A DNA stretch of 64,000 bases. Source: UBA1447 sp964568955. GTDB lineage: Bacteria; Bacillota; Clostridia; Oscillospirales; Acutalibacteraceae. The stretch's first letter is position 1. Every line of letters begins with the position of its first letter. The DNA is taken from positions 1 to 64,000 of the forward strand of contig CAZMSM010000001.1 in assembly GCA_964568955.1 (NCBI GenBank), read 5' to 3'. The notes below the pieces were generated by a model. It worked only from the letters and a program-made list of their open reading frames with translations. It was not told the origin of the DNA and ran no database searches. Below are positions 8,194 to 16,241 of this stretch, piece by piece. Made by a program: the position numbers and the translations under genes.

Positions 8194-8263
8194 TTCGCTG
8201 CAAAACATCGTAGAGTCAAGTTAGCATAACAATTATTTCAACCTTGAAAGGAATGTTCCAATA

Positions 8264-9412
8264 TTGTCTAATAAGTTTGAGCCGCTATGCTTTGATAAAA
8301 ACGGAAAATTCAAAATTATGGCGGTAGGTGATATCCACGAAAAGTATGTGCCAAATGAAAAGACAGAAGACTTTCTTCGTCTTATCAACAGAGCACTCGA
8401 TGAATTAAAACCCGATTTGGCGATACTAATGGGTGATATAGTCTCGGTCCATGTTAAAAACGAACAAGGCGAATATCAAGATTTGAGCATTGAGCAGCGA
8501 AGGGAAGAAGTGCAGCGAGTCTTAGAGCCCTTTGCAAAGCGAAACGTTCCGCTGGCGCTCGTGTTTGGTAACCATGACGGTGAAGGTGGCAGGGCAAAGG
8601 AACCTCTGCTTTCCCTTTTTCAAGAATACCCGAATTTCAGGAATATTGATACACCGGGTATCACCGGGACCGGTAACTGTAATTTGCTCATAAAAAACAA
8701 CACGGGTGATAAAGATGTTTTCAACATTTGGCTTATTGATTCCGGCGACAGGGCACCTGCCGGCAGAGGTAAATATGCTTATGTGGAAACGGACCAAATT
8801 GAATGGTACGAGCAGACAGCCAGCGCTCTGAAAGCGCAAAACGACGGGAAACCTTTACCATCCATCCTGTTTCAGCACATACCGGTCATGGAAGAATATA
8901 AATTGCTCAAAAAAACAAACCGCTTTAACCCCAGCGCCCTCAGGGGTAACAGTTCGCACGATAAGAACTATTATGTTCTCAACAAAAAAGTCGCCTCCGG
9001 CTACCTCGGCGAAGGGCCGTGCACACCGGATTATAACAATGGGCAATTTGAAAGTTGGAAAAAGCAAGGCGACATTGTCGGTGCCTTCTTTGGGCATGAC
9101 CATATGAATGATTTTGTCGGCAAAGTTGACGGCATCCTGCTCGGGCAATGCAAGTGTTCCGGCTTCCATATTTACGGTGATGGTCTGCGGCAAGGCGTCA
9201 GAATGATTACCCTTGACGAAAAGGATCCCCGAAAGATTGAAACGAAAATGCACCGTTACCGTGACTACTTCGGTAACAAATGCAAATCCATCAAAGGATA
9301 TATGCTGCTACCCGACCGTTTCCATACAATTTTTGAAAGAACATTAAAAATTCTTATCCCCACGGCAGTCATTGCCACAATAGGAGCGCTAATTTTCTAT
9401 TGGCTAAAATAA
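8264..9412 (+). CDS. Calcineurin-like metallophosphoesterase with C-terminal membrane anchor
   Basis: A 382-residue protein with the full metallophosphoesterase motif set: GDIH (Asp23, His25), GDIVS near 58, GNHDGEG near 102, a histidine in FQHIPVME, and GHDH near 274. These bind a dinuclear metal centre that hydrolyses phosphate esters. Residues about 358-380 form one hydrophobic segment, so the enzyme is probably tail-anchored with its catalytic domain in the cytoplasm (no signal peptide is seen). TTG 8264 is the start, with AAAGGA 11 bases upstream; no in-frame ATG fits. The substrate is unknown. Confidence 0.87.
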   Translation: MSNKFEPLCFDKNGKFKIMAVGDIHEKYVPNEKTEDFLRLINRALDELKPDLAILMGDIVSVHVKNEQGEYQDLSIEQRREEVQRVLEPFAKRNVPLALVFGNHDGEGGRAKEPLLSLFQEYPNFRNIDTPGITGTGNCNLLIKNNTGDKDVFNIWLIDSGDRAPAGRGKYAYVETDQIEWYEQTASALKAQNDGKPLPSILFQHIPVMEEYKLLKKTNRFNPSALRGNSSHDKNYYVLNKKVASGYLGEGPCTPDYNNGQFESWKKQGDIVGAFFGHDHMNDFVGKVDGILLGQCKCSGFHIYGDGLRQGVRMITLDEKDPRKIETKMHRYRDYFGNKCKSIKGYMLLPDRFHTIFERTLKILIPTAVIATIGALIFYWLK

Positions 9413-9419
9413 ATAAAAA

Positions 9420-9457
9420 TGAGGCAGGCAATGTTTGATGCATTACCTGCCTTTTTA
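9420..9457. terminator. Bidirectional terminator between the two phosphoesterase genes
   Basis: AGGCAGG (9422-9428) with extended pairing to CCTGCCT (9446-9452), A-rich before and T-run after, between convergent genes. Confidence 0.8.
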
Positions 9458-9483
9458 AATTAAAGGGGCTGATTTGACACCGC

Positions 9484-10893
9484 TTAACCCATCTTGCCAA
9501 TCATATCTATCACCGTATAAATAAACCCGCCGAGCTTAACGATGCTGTATAGATCTAACCCTGCCGGCTCCTCGAACGGTTTTGAATCGTTGACGGTTTT
9601 TTTGATGGTGTATGCGTCACACCGTTGACCGTTCTCGTAAAACGCTTTAAATTTGAGGCTGTCTTCGTTCACTTCAAAGGTCGAGTACGTGGTGATGTCA
9701 TCCCGGCATCTTTTGGCTGTCCAAATATTCTGCCATGGCAGTGTCTGTCTTGCAACATTATTGACTGCGCTCATGGAAATATAGGTCGTGCCCTGCGGGT
9801 TGGTGATTTGTCGTCCGAAGCCCCAATCCGCTATTTTACCGCCTTGCAGGAAGTGGGAACGCCCGTAAATATGGCTGTGGGCGTTGAGCAAAACATCAAG
9901 CCCTGCTCTGTCAAAAATAGTGGTGAAGATGATTCTGATTAAATTATTGTCCATGTCCAAAAAGCCGAACCCCGGACTGTTGATGTCGTTGTGAATCACA
10001 CCAATGCGCCATTTGGCGTCTAAGTTCTTATTGATCGCATTTTTTGCAAAATTTAAATGGTCAGCAGCGTTGCCATTGGTGCTGTCAAACAAAAGGAAAA
10101 GCACATCGCCGTAACGAAACCAGTTTTCTTTGCCAACGGGGCTTGGTAGGAGCGCGTTATATTCGTTTGGGTTGTTGATGTAATACTTTTGCGTCACACC
10201 TTTTTTATCGTGGTTGCCAATAGCAAAAGAGGCGGGGAGACTCCTGAATACCGGGGATGTGAGCAGACCGTTCCATTCCTGCGGCATCGCACCGCTGTCC
10301 GTTTGGTCGCCACCCGCAATCATAAAGCTGATGTCGGGGTTTAATTTCAAAGCTGTGTCAATCGTTGCGTGTATCTTATAGGCTTTGTCTCGACCAACAG
10401 CATCATTTTCGGGGTTAAACCCTGCGTGCAAATCGTTGACATACAAAAACTTGAAGCTGTCCCAGGCGAGGGTTCTGTACACAAAGGGTCCGAACACAAG
10501 GTTGGCGTTGCCATAAGTGTAATAATACTTTGTCAGCGGCTCCATACCGGTAGCGGTAATCCTGCTTGTGTTGAAAATTCCATCCGCCGGGGCCACAGTG
10601 CCTGTAAAAACTGCGGCGCCGCTCATGTTTGGGTTTTTGCTCATCTTTACAGTCGGCAGGCCATCGGCGGGGTTGCTGTGCCAGGCGAAGTTGAGCTGCG
10701 TTTCTTCGCTGCCCGGTGTAAGGCAGACATTTGTGTTGATGTTGCCGAATTCTTGCCAGTCGTCGTTCCACTGTTCTTGCGTGATGGAAAAGTCGGGTAG
10801 TGTGGGAAGGCCGGGGGAAGCACCGGCGGGGTAAACCAGGCAGGTAAAGAACAAGCTCAAGCAGGCGAACAGTGCGATGGATCTCTTTAACAT
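9484..10893 (-). CDS. Secreted purple acid phosphatase-like metallophosphoesterase
   Basis: A 469-residue protein with a clear signal peptide (residues 1-26, MLKRSIALFACLSLFFTCLV then an AxA-like site). An N-terminal fibronectin-type beta domain (about 40-150, LTPGSEETQLNFAW and TKYYYTYG) matches the purple acid phosphatase N-domain. The catalytic metallophosphoesterase domain follows with VNDLHAGF, GGDQTDSG, GNHDKKG, VIHNDINSPG and NAHSHIYGRSH. It likely scavenges phosphate from organic esters outside the cell. ATG 10893 is preceded by GGAGG. It is convergent with the tail-anchored enzyme but unrelated in domain layout. Confidence 0.88.
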   Translation of the reverse strand: MLKRSIALFACLSLFFTCLVYPAGASPGLPTLPDFSITQEQWNDDWQEFGNINTNVCLTPGSEETQLNFAWHSNPADGLPTVKMSKNPNMSGAAVFTGTVAPADGIFNTSRITATGMEPLTKYYYTYGNANLVFGPFVYRTLAWDSFKFLYVNDLHAGFNPENDAVGRDKAYKIHATIDTALKLNPDISFMIAGGDQTDSGAMPQEWNGLLTSPVFRSLPASFAIGNHDKKGVTQKYYINNPNEYNALLPSPVGKENWFRYGDVLFLLFDSTNGNAADHLNFAKNAINKNLDAKWRIGVIHNDINSPGFGFLDMDNNLIRIIFTTIFDRAGLDVLLNAHSHIYGRSHFLQGGKIADWGFGRQITNPQGTTYISMSAVNNVARQTLPWQNIWTAKRCRDDITTYSTFEVNEDSLKFKAFYENGQRCDAYTIKKTVNDSKPFEEPAGLDLYSIVKLGGFIYTVIDMIGKMG

Positions 10894-10947
10894 AACTTTC
10901 CCTCCGTTTTAAATAATGAATATGAATTATTTGAAAATTTAATCCGA

Positions 10948-10977
10948 TTGATATTGTCTAAAAAGCGAATTTATAGT
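10948..10977 (+). promoter_or_regulatory. Probable promoter of the ChbG-type gene
   Basis: TTGATA, 18-base spacer, TATAGT, about 43 bases before the ATG at 11021. Confidence 0.5.
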
Positions 10978-11020
10978 AAAATCAAAAGCGAATCATTGAG
11001 AAATAGAAAGGAGCAAAAAA

Positions 11021-11905
11021 ATGGACAAATATTTAATTATTAATGCTGATGACTTTGGTATGTGCCGCGCGGCGAACCTTGCGACTTTTGACTTGCTCAA
11101 ATGCGGCGGAATTACTTCGGCGACGGTGATGGTTCCCTGTGGTTGGGCACCCGAGGCGTGTAAATTTGCGAAAGATAACCCGGAGTTTGCCATCGGTGTG
11201 CATCTGACCCTAACGAGCGAATGGAGCAAATACCGCTGGAGTCCTGTGGCCGCCGAAAACACGACGAGTCTGCGCGACATAGACGGCTATATGCACCACG
11301 AAAGCGATCAGGTTGAGGAAAAGGTGGATATTGACGAGGTTGAGGGGGAAATAAGGGCGCAAATCGAAAGGGCTAAAAGGCTCGGGCTCACTCCTTCCCA
11401 TTTGGATAACCACATGGGTTCGCTCTACGGTATTGAAACGGGTCGGTTTGAACTGCTCAGTTTAACGTTCGACATTGCGTCGGAATATAACCTTCCGTTT
11501 CGCTTTCCCTCCCAATACACGCCTGAACAAATTGCTCATTTCGGACCTAAAATCGACGCGAAGTTAATCAGCATGCTGTTTTCAAAATTCAACGCGTATG
11601 CGGCTCAAAAGAATGTCCCGATACCGGACTACCTTATCACGCACGAATGGAACGGCCCTCAAAGCGACAGCTACGAAAGCTTCCGCGATTATATGTTTGA
11701 GCATTTTAAGACATTCCCGGCCGGCGTTACGGAAACGTTCATTCACCCTTCGCTTGAGAGCGATGAGCTCAAGGGTACAAGCGGCTCATGGTTTCGCCGA
11801 GTGTGGGAACATCGCTTGTTTGCTGACCCTGCTACAAGGCAATATATTGAAGGCTTGGGGATTCAGTATATCAACTATCGCGACCTTGCAAAAATGAAAG
11901 CGTAA
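11021..11905 (+). CDS. ChbG/YdjC-family carbohydrate deacetylase
   Basis: A 294-residue protein of the YdjC/ChbG family, metal-dependent deacetylases of acetylated oligosaccharides such as chitobiose derivatives. Metal and catalytic motifs are visible: NADDFGMC at the N-terminus (the Asp pair), GVHLTLTSEW (His) and SHLDNHMGSLYG (two His). ATG 11021 has an AAAGGAG site. It is monocistronic, with a promoter upstream and a terminator at 11922-11957. The acyl substrate is not readable from sequence; the neighbouring glycan genes make a sugar substrate likely. Confidence 0.88.
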   Translation: MDKYLIINADDFGMCRAANLATFDLLKCGGITSATVMVPCGWAPEACKFAKDNPEFAIGVHLTLTSEWSKYRWSPVAAENTTSLRDIDGYMHHESDQVEEKVDIDEVEGEIRAQIERAKRLGLTPSHLDNHMGSLYGIETGRFELLSLTFDIASEYNLPFRFPSQYTPEQIAHFGPKIDAKLISMLFSKFNAYAAQKNVPIPDYLITHEWNGPQSDSYESFRDYMFEHFKTFPAGVTETFIHPSLESDELKGTSGSWFRRVWEHRLFADPATRQYIEGLGIQYINYRDLAKMKA

Positions 11906-11921
11906 TCGCAATCACATCATT

Positions 11922-11957
11922 TAAGGCTGTCACCTTCCGGTGATGGTCTTTTTTTAT
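11922..11957 (+). terminator. Intrinsic terminator after the ChbG-type gene
   Basis: A ten-pair stem centred on the loop TTCC (CACC TTCC GGTG) is followed by seven T residues. Confidence 0.85.
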
Positions 11958-12014
11958 TTTATGGTATTCGGTGTTAAAAGTCAACAAAACACATGGATTT
12001 CATCCAGATAATTG

Positions 12015-12043
12015 TTGAGAAATGACAAAGTGTATGTTATCAT
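12015..12043 (+). promoter_or_regulatory. Promoter of the glycan block
   Basis: TTGAGA, 17 bases, TATCAT, followed by GGGGGAGG and ATG 12076. It probably drives the DUF4838, PHP, hydrolase and GH3 genes together, as their gaps are short. Confidence 0.6.
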
Positions 12044-12075
12044 TAAACAATCATATATTAGGGGGAGGATTATTC

Positions 12076-13962
12076 ATGTTAGCTGATTTTTTAGCCTTTA
12101 TGTTATCGTTAGCACAAATTATATCCGGTTTTACATTGGGGATGCTGCATACCGAAGTAACGCCCGTGGATTACGGCGGAACTGCCTATGTGGAACCTGT
12201 CGTCACCAAGTGGCTGACCTTGGTAAGCGAAGGGGAAAGTGACTACGTTATCATCAAAGGTGCGTCTTGCTCACCTTCGGAACTCACCGCCGCAAACGAG
12301 CTACAAAAGTATATTCAACAAATCAGTGGTGTAAGGCTTGATATTGCCAATGATACCGCCCGCGTGCGCGAGCACGAAATTCTTGTGGGTAAAACAAGCA
12401 GGGAAAACGCAGGTGACTACACCGTTGACCGCGTGGCCCTTGGCGAAGAAGGCTTTATGCTCAAAGTTGTCGGCGAGAAACTTGTTATCGCCGGTGGAGA
12501 ACTCAGGGGGACACTCTATGGCGTCTATGACTTTCTGGAGATGCACTTGGGCTGCCGCTGGTTCATGCCCGACCTTACGGAAATCCCAAGCAACACAACC
12601 ATAAAAATTGATGGCAATTTGAACGATACGCAAAAGGCGCATTTTGAATACCGGGACGACTATTGGAATTCCGCCTTTAACGTTGATTGGAAGGTAAAAC
12701 ATAAAATCAACAGCGACAACGGTGGCACAATGCCACAACGTTACGGTAATGGTATTTCATACGCTGCCTTTTGCCATACGATGGGCGCTTTTGTGCCGGA
12801 ATCCTTATTTGATGAATATCCGGAATACTTCTCCTATCGGGAGGATAAAGATGCAAGAACGCTTGAACAACGATGCTTGACAAACCCGGAAGTTTTGGCG
12901 ATTACTATTGAAAGCGCGAAGACTGTCATGCGAGCGAATCCGCGCGCCAAAATAATCTCTGTCACGCAAAACGATAACGGCGGTTATTGCCAATGCCCTG
13001 TTTGCAAAGCGTCCGATGAACACTACGGTGGTCCTTCCGGCACCAATATTTGGTTTGTCAACCAAGTAGCCCAGGCATTGGAAGTGGATTTCCCCGATGT
13101 GGGGGTGGATACATTCGCCTACCAGTACACAAGAAAGCCGCCTGTTAATGTCGTACCCAGGGACAATGTTATTGTCCGCCTGTGTTCGATTGAATGTTGC
13201 TTTGCACATCCTTTAGCGGAGTGCGGGCATGAAAAAAACGAGTCAATCCTCCTTCGTTTCCAAGATGTGGAATCCACTTTTGCCGCTGACATCAAAGGTT
13301 GGTCTGATATTTGTGACAGACTGTATATATGGGATTATACAACGAACTTCAATTTATACGTAAATATGTTCCCCAACTTCCAAGTGCTGTCGCCCAATAT
13401 GCAGTTCTTTGTCGACAACAATGTCAAAGGCGTATTTGAACAAGGGAACTATACAGGGGGTAAAAGCGGGGAGTTTGGTGAGATGAGAGCCTACGTCCTT
13501 GCAAAACTGCTTTGGGACCCCTACTGTGATGTGGAACACCATATGATGGACTTTATGAATGCGTATTACGGCAAGGATTCGGCGCCATTTATCAAAGAAT
13601 ACCTCGATATTATCACAAACAAAATGATAAAAACCGGACATATGTCTATTTTTGACTGGCATTATCAAGGTGTTTATTTTACCAAGGAAGAACGCCGGCA
13701 CATGGATGCTCTATGGGACGATGCACAAGCAAACGCCGGTAACCCGACACAGCTTGATAATATTAATCGTTCTCAGATTTCATACAGGTTTTACAAAGCC
13801 AATCTTTTATTAGATGAATTTGGTGTGTTTAAAATTTCGAGACCGGCGCAAAACAAAGCGTTATACAAAGACCTTGGAAAATATGGAGTAACCAGGCTGT
13901 CGGAACACGGGCCTTATGCGCAAGACCCGAATTTCTTCCTCACGCCTATTGAATGGAAATAA
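12076..13962 (+). CDS. DUF4838 protein, GH-like (alpha-glucuronidase/hexosaminidase-fold) enzyme
   Basis: A 628-residue protein. ATG 12076 is used because GGGGGAGG lies eight bases before it. The N-terminal part (about 60-180) resembles the non-catalytic domain of GH20/GH67 enzymes (SELTAANELQKYIQQISG, ILVGKTSREN, LRGTLYGVYDFLEMHLGCRW). The rest matches DUF4838, a TIM-barrel-like family found in polysaccharide loci, with SVTQNDNGGYCQCPVC as a family hallmark and WDYTTNFNLY further on. The first 20 residues are hydrophobic (LADFLAFMLSLAQIISGFTL) and could be an uncleaved anchor or signal. Activity in the family is largely uncharacterised; exo-acting glycosidase is the best guess. The next gene begins 15 bases after the stop. 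Confidence 0.8.
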   Translation: MLADFLAFMLSLAQIISGFTLGMLHTEVTPVDYGGTAYVEPVVTKWLTLVSEGESDYVIIKGASCSPSELTAANELQKYIQQISGVRLDIANDTARVREHEILVGKTSRENAGDYTVDRVALGEEGFMLKVVGEKLVIAGGELRGTLYGVYDFLEMHLGCRWFMPDLTEIPSNTTIKIDGNLNDTQKAHFEYRDDYWNSAFNVDWKVKHKINSDNGGTMPQRYGNGISYAAFCHTMGAFVPESLFDEYPEYFSYREDKDARTLEQRCLTNPEVLAITIESAKTVMRANPRAKIISVTQNDNGGYCQCPVCKASDEHYGGPSGTNIWFVNQVAQALEVDFPDVGVDTFAYQYTRKPPVNVVPRDNVIVRLCSIECCFAHPLAECGHEKNESILLRFQDVESTFAADIKGWSDICDRLYIWDYTTNFNLYVNMFPNFQVLSPNMQFFVDNNVKGVFEQGNYTGGKSGEFGEMRAYVLAKLLWDPYCDVEHHMMDFMNAYYGKDSAPFIKEYLDIITNKMIKTGHMSIFDWHYQGVYFTKEERRHMDALWDDAQANAGNPTQLDNINRSQISYRFYKANLLLDEFGVFKISRPAQNKALYKDLGKYGVTRLSEHGPYAQDPNFFLTPIEWK

Positions 13963-13976
13963 GGAGAATAGATAGA

Positions 13977-15254
13977 ATGAAAACGGAATTATTTCAGTAT
14001 TCGATTATGCCGAGTATTCTAAAAACCGGCAAAATAACTACTTTGAGCATCAGCGCACTTGAGCCGCATCTTGCTTTTTCGGCAGACACCGAATATAAAA
14101 TTGAAGTATGGGGATTGACGCGGGTTACATTCGGGGAATTCACACCGGATGACAATGTGCGTCAGGTTAAGCCAAAAGATGGTAAAATAGTCTTTACCTA
14201 TAACTTTGATTTAGAGTCGGAGTACTTTGTACGCGTATATAAGGGGACAAGTAGCAGGCACTTTGTACAGCTGTGCGTCTATGCGCTTGAAGAGGACTTG
14301 TATGCACTGCGCCCACTAAAGGGCGACTTTCACATTCATTCTTGTCGTTCCGACGGCAGGGAAAGCCCGGCTGTTGTCGCGGCAAATTATCGACAAGCAG
14401 GGTTCGATTTTATGGCGGTTACGGACCATCGCCATTACTTTCCATCTAAGGAAGCACAGGATGCCTTCAAAGATGTTCCGCTGGGTATGCGGATACTCAA
14501 CGGCGAAGAGGTGCATACGCCTGACAACTATGTGCATGTGATTCATTTTGGCGGCGATAGCAGTGTCAACGAAATATACCAAGAGGACGAGGACAAATAC
14601 TACGCCGATGTTCAGCATATAATTGACACAAATGATTTGCCGTATGAGGACAAGTTCACTTACGCCGCAAACATGTGGGCCGTTGAAAAAATTCGAGCAG
14701 CAAACGGTTTGGCTGTTTTTTGTCATCCGCACTGGATTAATAACACCTACAATGTGCCGAACAGCCTTTCAATAGCCTTCCTTAAAAACGGCGTTTTTGA
14801 CGCATTTGAATTAATCGGTGGTCAAACGGCGCACGAAAATAATATGCAAACCGCCTTGTACTATCAGCTGCGCTCAGAAGGTGTAAGAATCCCGATTACA
14901 GGTGCTAGCGACTCCCATGGTACCATTAACCGGGGGCTCTTTAATAAGATGTATACAGTCGTTTTTGCGCACGACAACGCAAGGGACAACATTGTACACG
15001 CGGTTAAAGACCTTATGAGTGTTGCGGTTCACGTTTATGAGGATTCGGTAAACTACGATGTACACGGTAGCTACAGGCTCGTTTCCTATGCCAGGTTTTT
15101 AATTGAAAACTATTTTGCATTAACACAGCAGATATGCGCAGAAGAAGGCATTTTGATGCGTGCCCACACCCTTGGCGACACCGGTGCAACACGGCGCCTT
15201 GCACAGCTTAATCAAAGGACCGACGATTTTTACACGGCATATGCCGGGAAATAG
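13977..15254 (+). CDS. PHP-domain phosphoesterase (CehA/McbA-like)
   Basis: A 425-residue protein. ATG 13977 follows AAGGAG by ten bases; an upstream ATG (13953) lies inside the previous gene without a ribosome site. After a beta-rich N-domain of about 115 residues comes a PHP metal-dependent phosphoesterase domain with GDFHIHSCRSDG (His-x-His), AVTDHRHY, NGEEVH, FCHPHW and GASDSHG, together forming the multinuclear metal site. CehA-like PHP proteins cleave esters or phosphates and are often found in polysaccharide or phosphonate loci. Here it lies between a DUF4838 gene and an alpha/beta hydrolase, so a role in trimming a sugar-linked ester is possible (inference). Confidence 0.85.
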   Translation: MKTELFQYSIMPSILKTGKITTLSISALEPHLAFSADTEYKIEVWGLTRVTFGEFTPDDNVRQVKPKDGKIVFTYNFDLESEYFVRVYKGTSSRHFVQLCVYALEEDLYALRPLKGDFHIHSCRSDGRESPAVVAANYRQAGFDFMAVTDHRHYFPSKEAQDAFKDVPLGMRILNGEEVHTPDNYVHVIHFGGDSSVNEIYQEDEDKYYADVQHIIDTNDLPYEDKFTYAANMWAVEKIRAANGLAVFCHPHWINNTYNVPNSLSIAFLKNGVFDAFELIGGQTAHENNMQTALYYQLRSEGVRIPITGASDSHGTINRGLFNKMYTVVFAHDNARDNIVHAVKDLMSVAVHVYEDSVNYDVHGSYRLVSYARFLIENYFALTQQICAEEGILMRAHTLGDTGATRRLAQLNQRTDDFYTAYAGK

Positions 15255-15265
15255 GAGGGAAGGTT

Positions 15266-16204
15266 ATGTGGTATTATTGGGTTGCGGGTATCGTATTATT
15301 TTTGATTGTGGCCTTCGTCGCAAGCGGCTTTGTCGCTTTTCAAATCGCAATAGCCAGGCCAAAGCAAAAAAAGCCGCCGAAAGACGAATTGCGTCAAGAA
15401 AGGGAACTGATAAGGGCAAAGAACAACGCCTATCTGTTTTCGCTCAACCCCGAAGATGTGTCCATAAAATCTACGGATGGTCTGACCTTGAAAGGCTGGT
15501 TTTTGCCGGCGAAAACCAACGAAAAAAGGTTTGTTATTTGTGTACACGGTTACAAATGTAACGGGCCGGATGAGTTCAGTCATATGGTACCGTTTTATCA
15601 TGACGAGCTGGACTATAACTATCTCTTGCCCGATGACAGAGCCCATGGACGCAGTGAAGGCAAGTTCATCGGTTTTGGCGCGCTTGACCACAAGGATATT
15701 TTACAGTGGGTGGATTACCTCATTAAGCGTTTTGGGGATGGAATTGAAATCATCTTGCACGGTATTTCCATGGGTGCGGCAACGGTGATGCTAGCAAACT
15801 CCGCAAACCCGCCGGAGCAGGTTAAATTAATTGTCGAAGACTGTGGCTACACCTGTGCGTACGAAGAAATAGCCAATACACTTAAAGGTATCATTCACTT
15901 CAATTTTACGCCTCTTGTTTCGATGGCAAGTCTTATCTGCAAAATGAGGGCGGGCTATTCTTTTAAAGATGCCGACTGCCTCGGCCGGCTACCGCTTGCG
16001 AAAAACCCCATACTTTTCATCCACGGCGGTGCAGATACCTTTGTGCCGACCCATATGGGCATTCGCTTGCACGAGGCCTGCACGGTACCCAAAGACCTTT
16101 TGATAGTAGAAGGCGCGGTTCATGCCTACAGTTATTATGACGCACCAAAAGAGTACCAACAAAAAGTAAAAGACTTCATTAAAAAGCATATGGGCAATTT
16201 ATAA
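15266..16204 (+). CDS. Membrane-anchored alpha/beta hydrolase
   Basis: A 312-residue protein. Residues 5-28 form one membrane segment (WVAGIVLFLIVAFVASGFVA). The serine hydrolase domain has CVHGYKCN (oxyanion region), GISMG with the nucleophilic Ser, an acidic residue in HGGADTFVP and a His in EGAVHAYS. It resembles the YqkD/BAAT-like lysophospholipase or peptidase group. Ribosome site GGAGGGAAGG lies before ATG 15266. It is 11 bases from the PHP gene and so probably co-transcribed with the glycan block; the ester or peptide substrate is unknown. Confidence 0.85.
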   Translation: MWYYWVAGIVLFLIVAFVASGFVAFQIAIARPKQKKPPKDELRQERELIRAKNNAYLFSLNPEDVSIKSTDGLTLKGWFLPAKTNEKRFVICVHGYKCNGPDEFSHMVPFYHDELDYNYLLPDDRAHGRSEGKFIGFGALDHKDILQWVDYLIKRFGDGIEIILHGISMGAATVMLANSANPPEQVKLIVEDCGYTCAYEEIANTLKGIIHFNFTPLVSMASLICKMRAGYSFKDADCLGRLPLAKNPILFIHGGADTFVPTHMGIRLHEACTVPKDLLIVEGAVHAYSYYDAPKEYQQKVKDFIKKHMGNL

Positions 16205-16241
16205 AAAAAGCGACATTTTGCGCACCATACGGAGGTAGCAA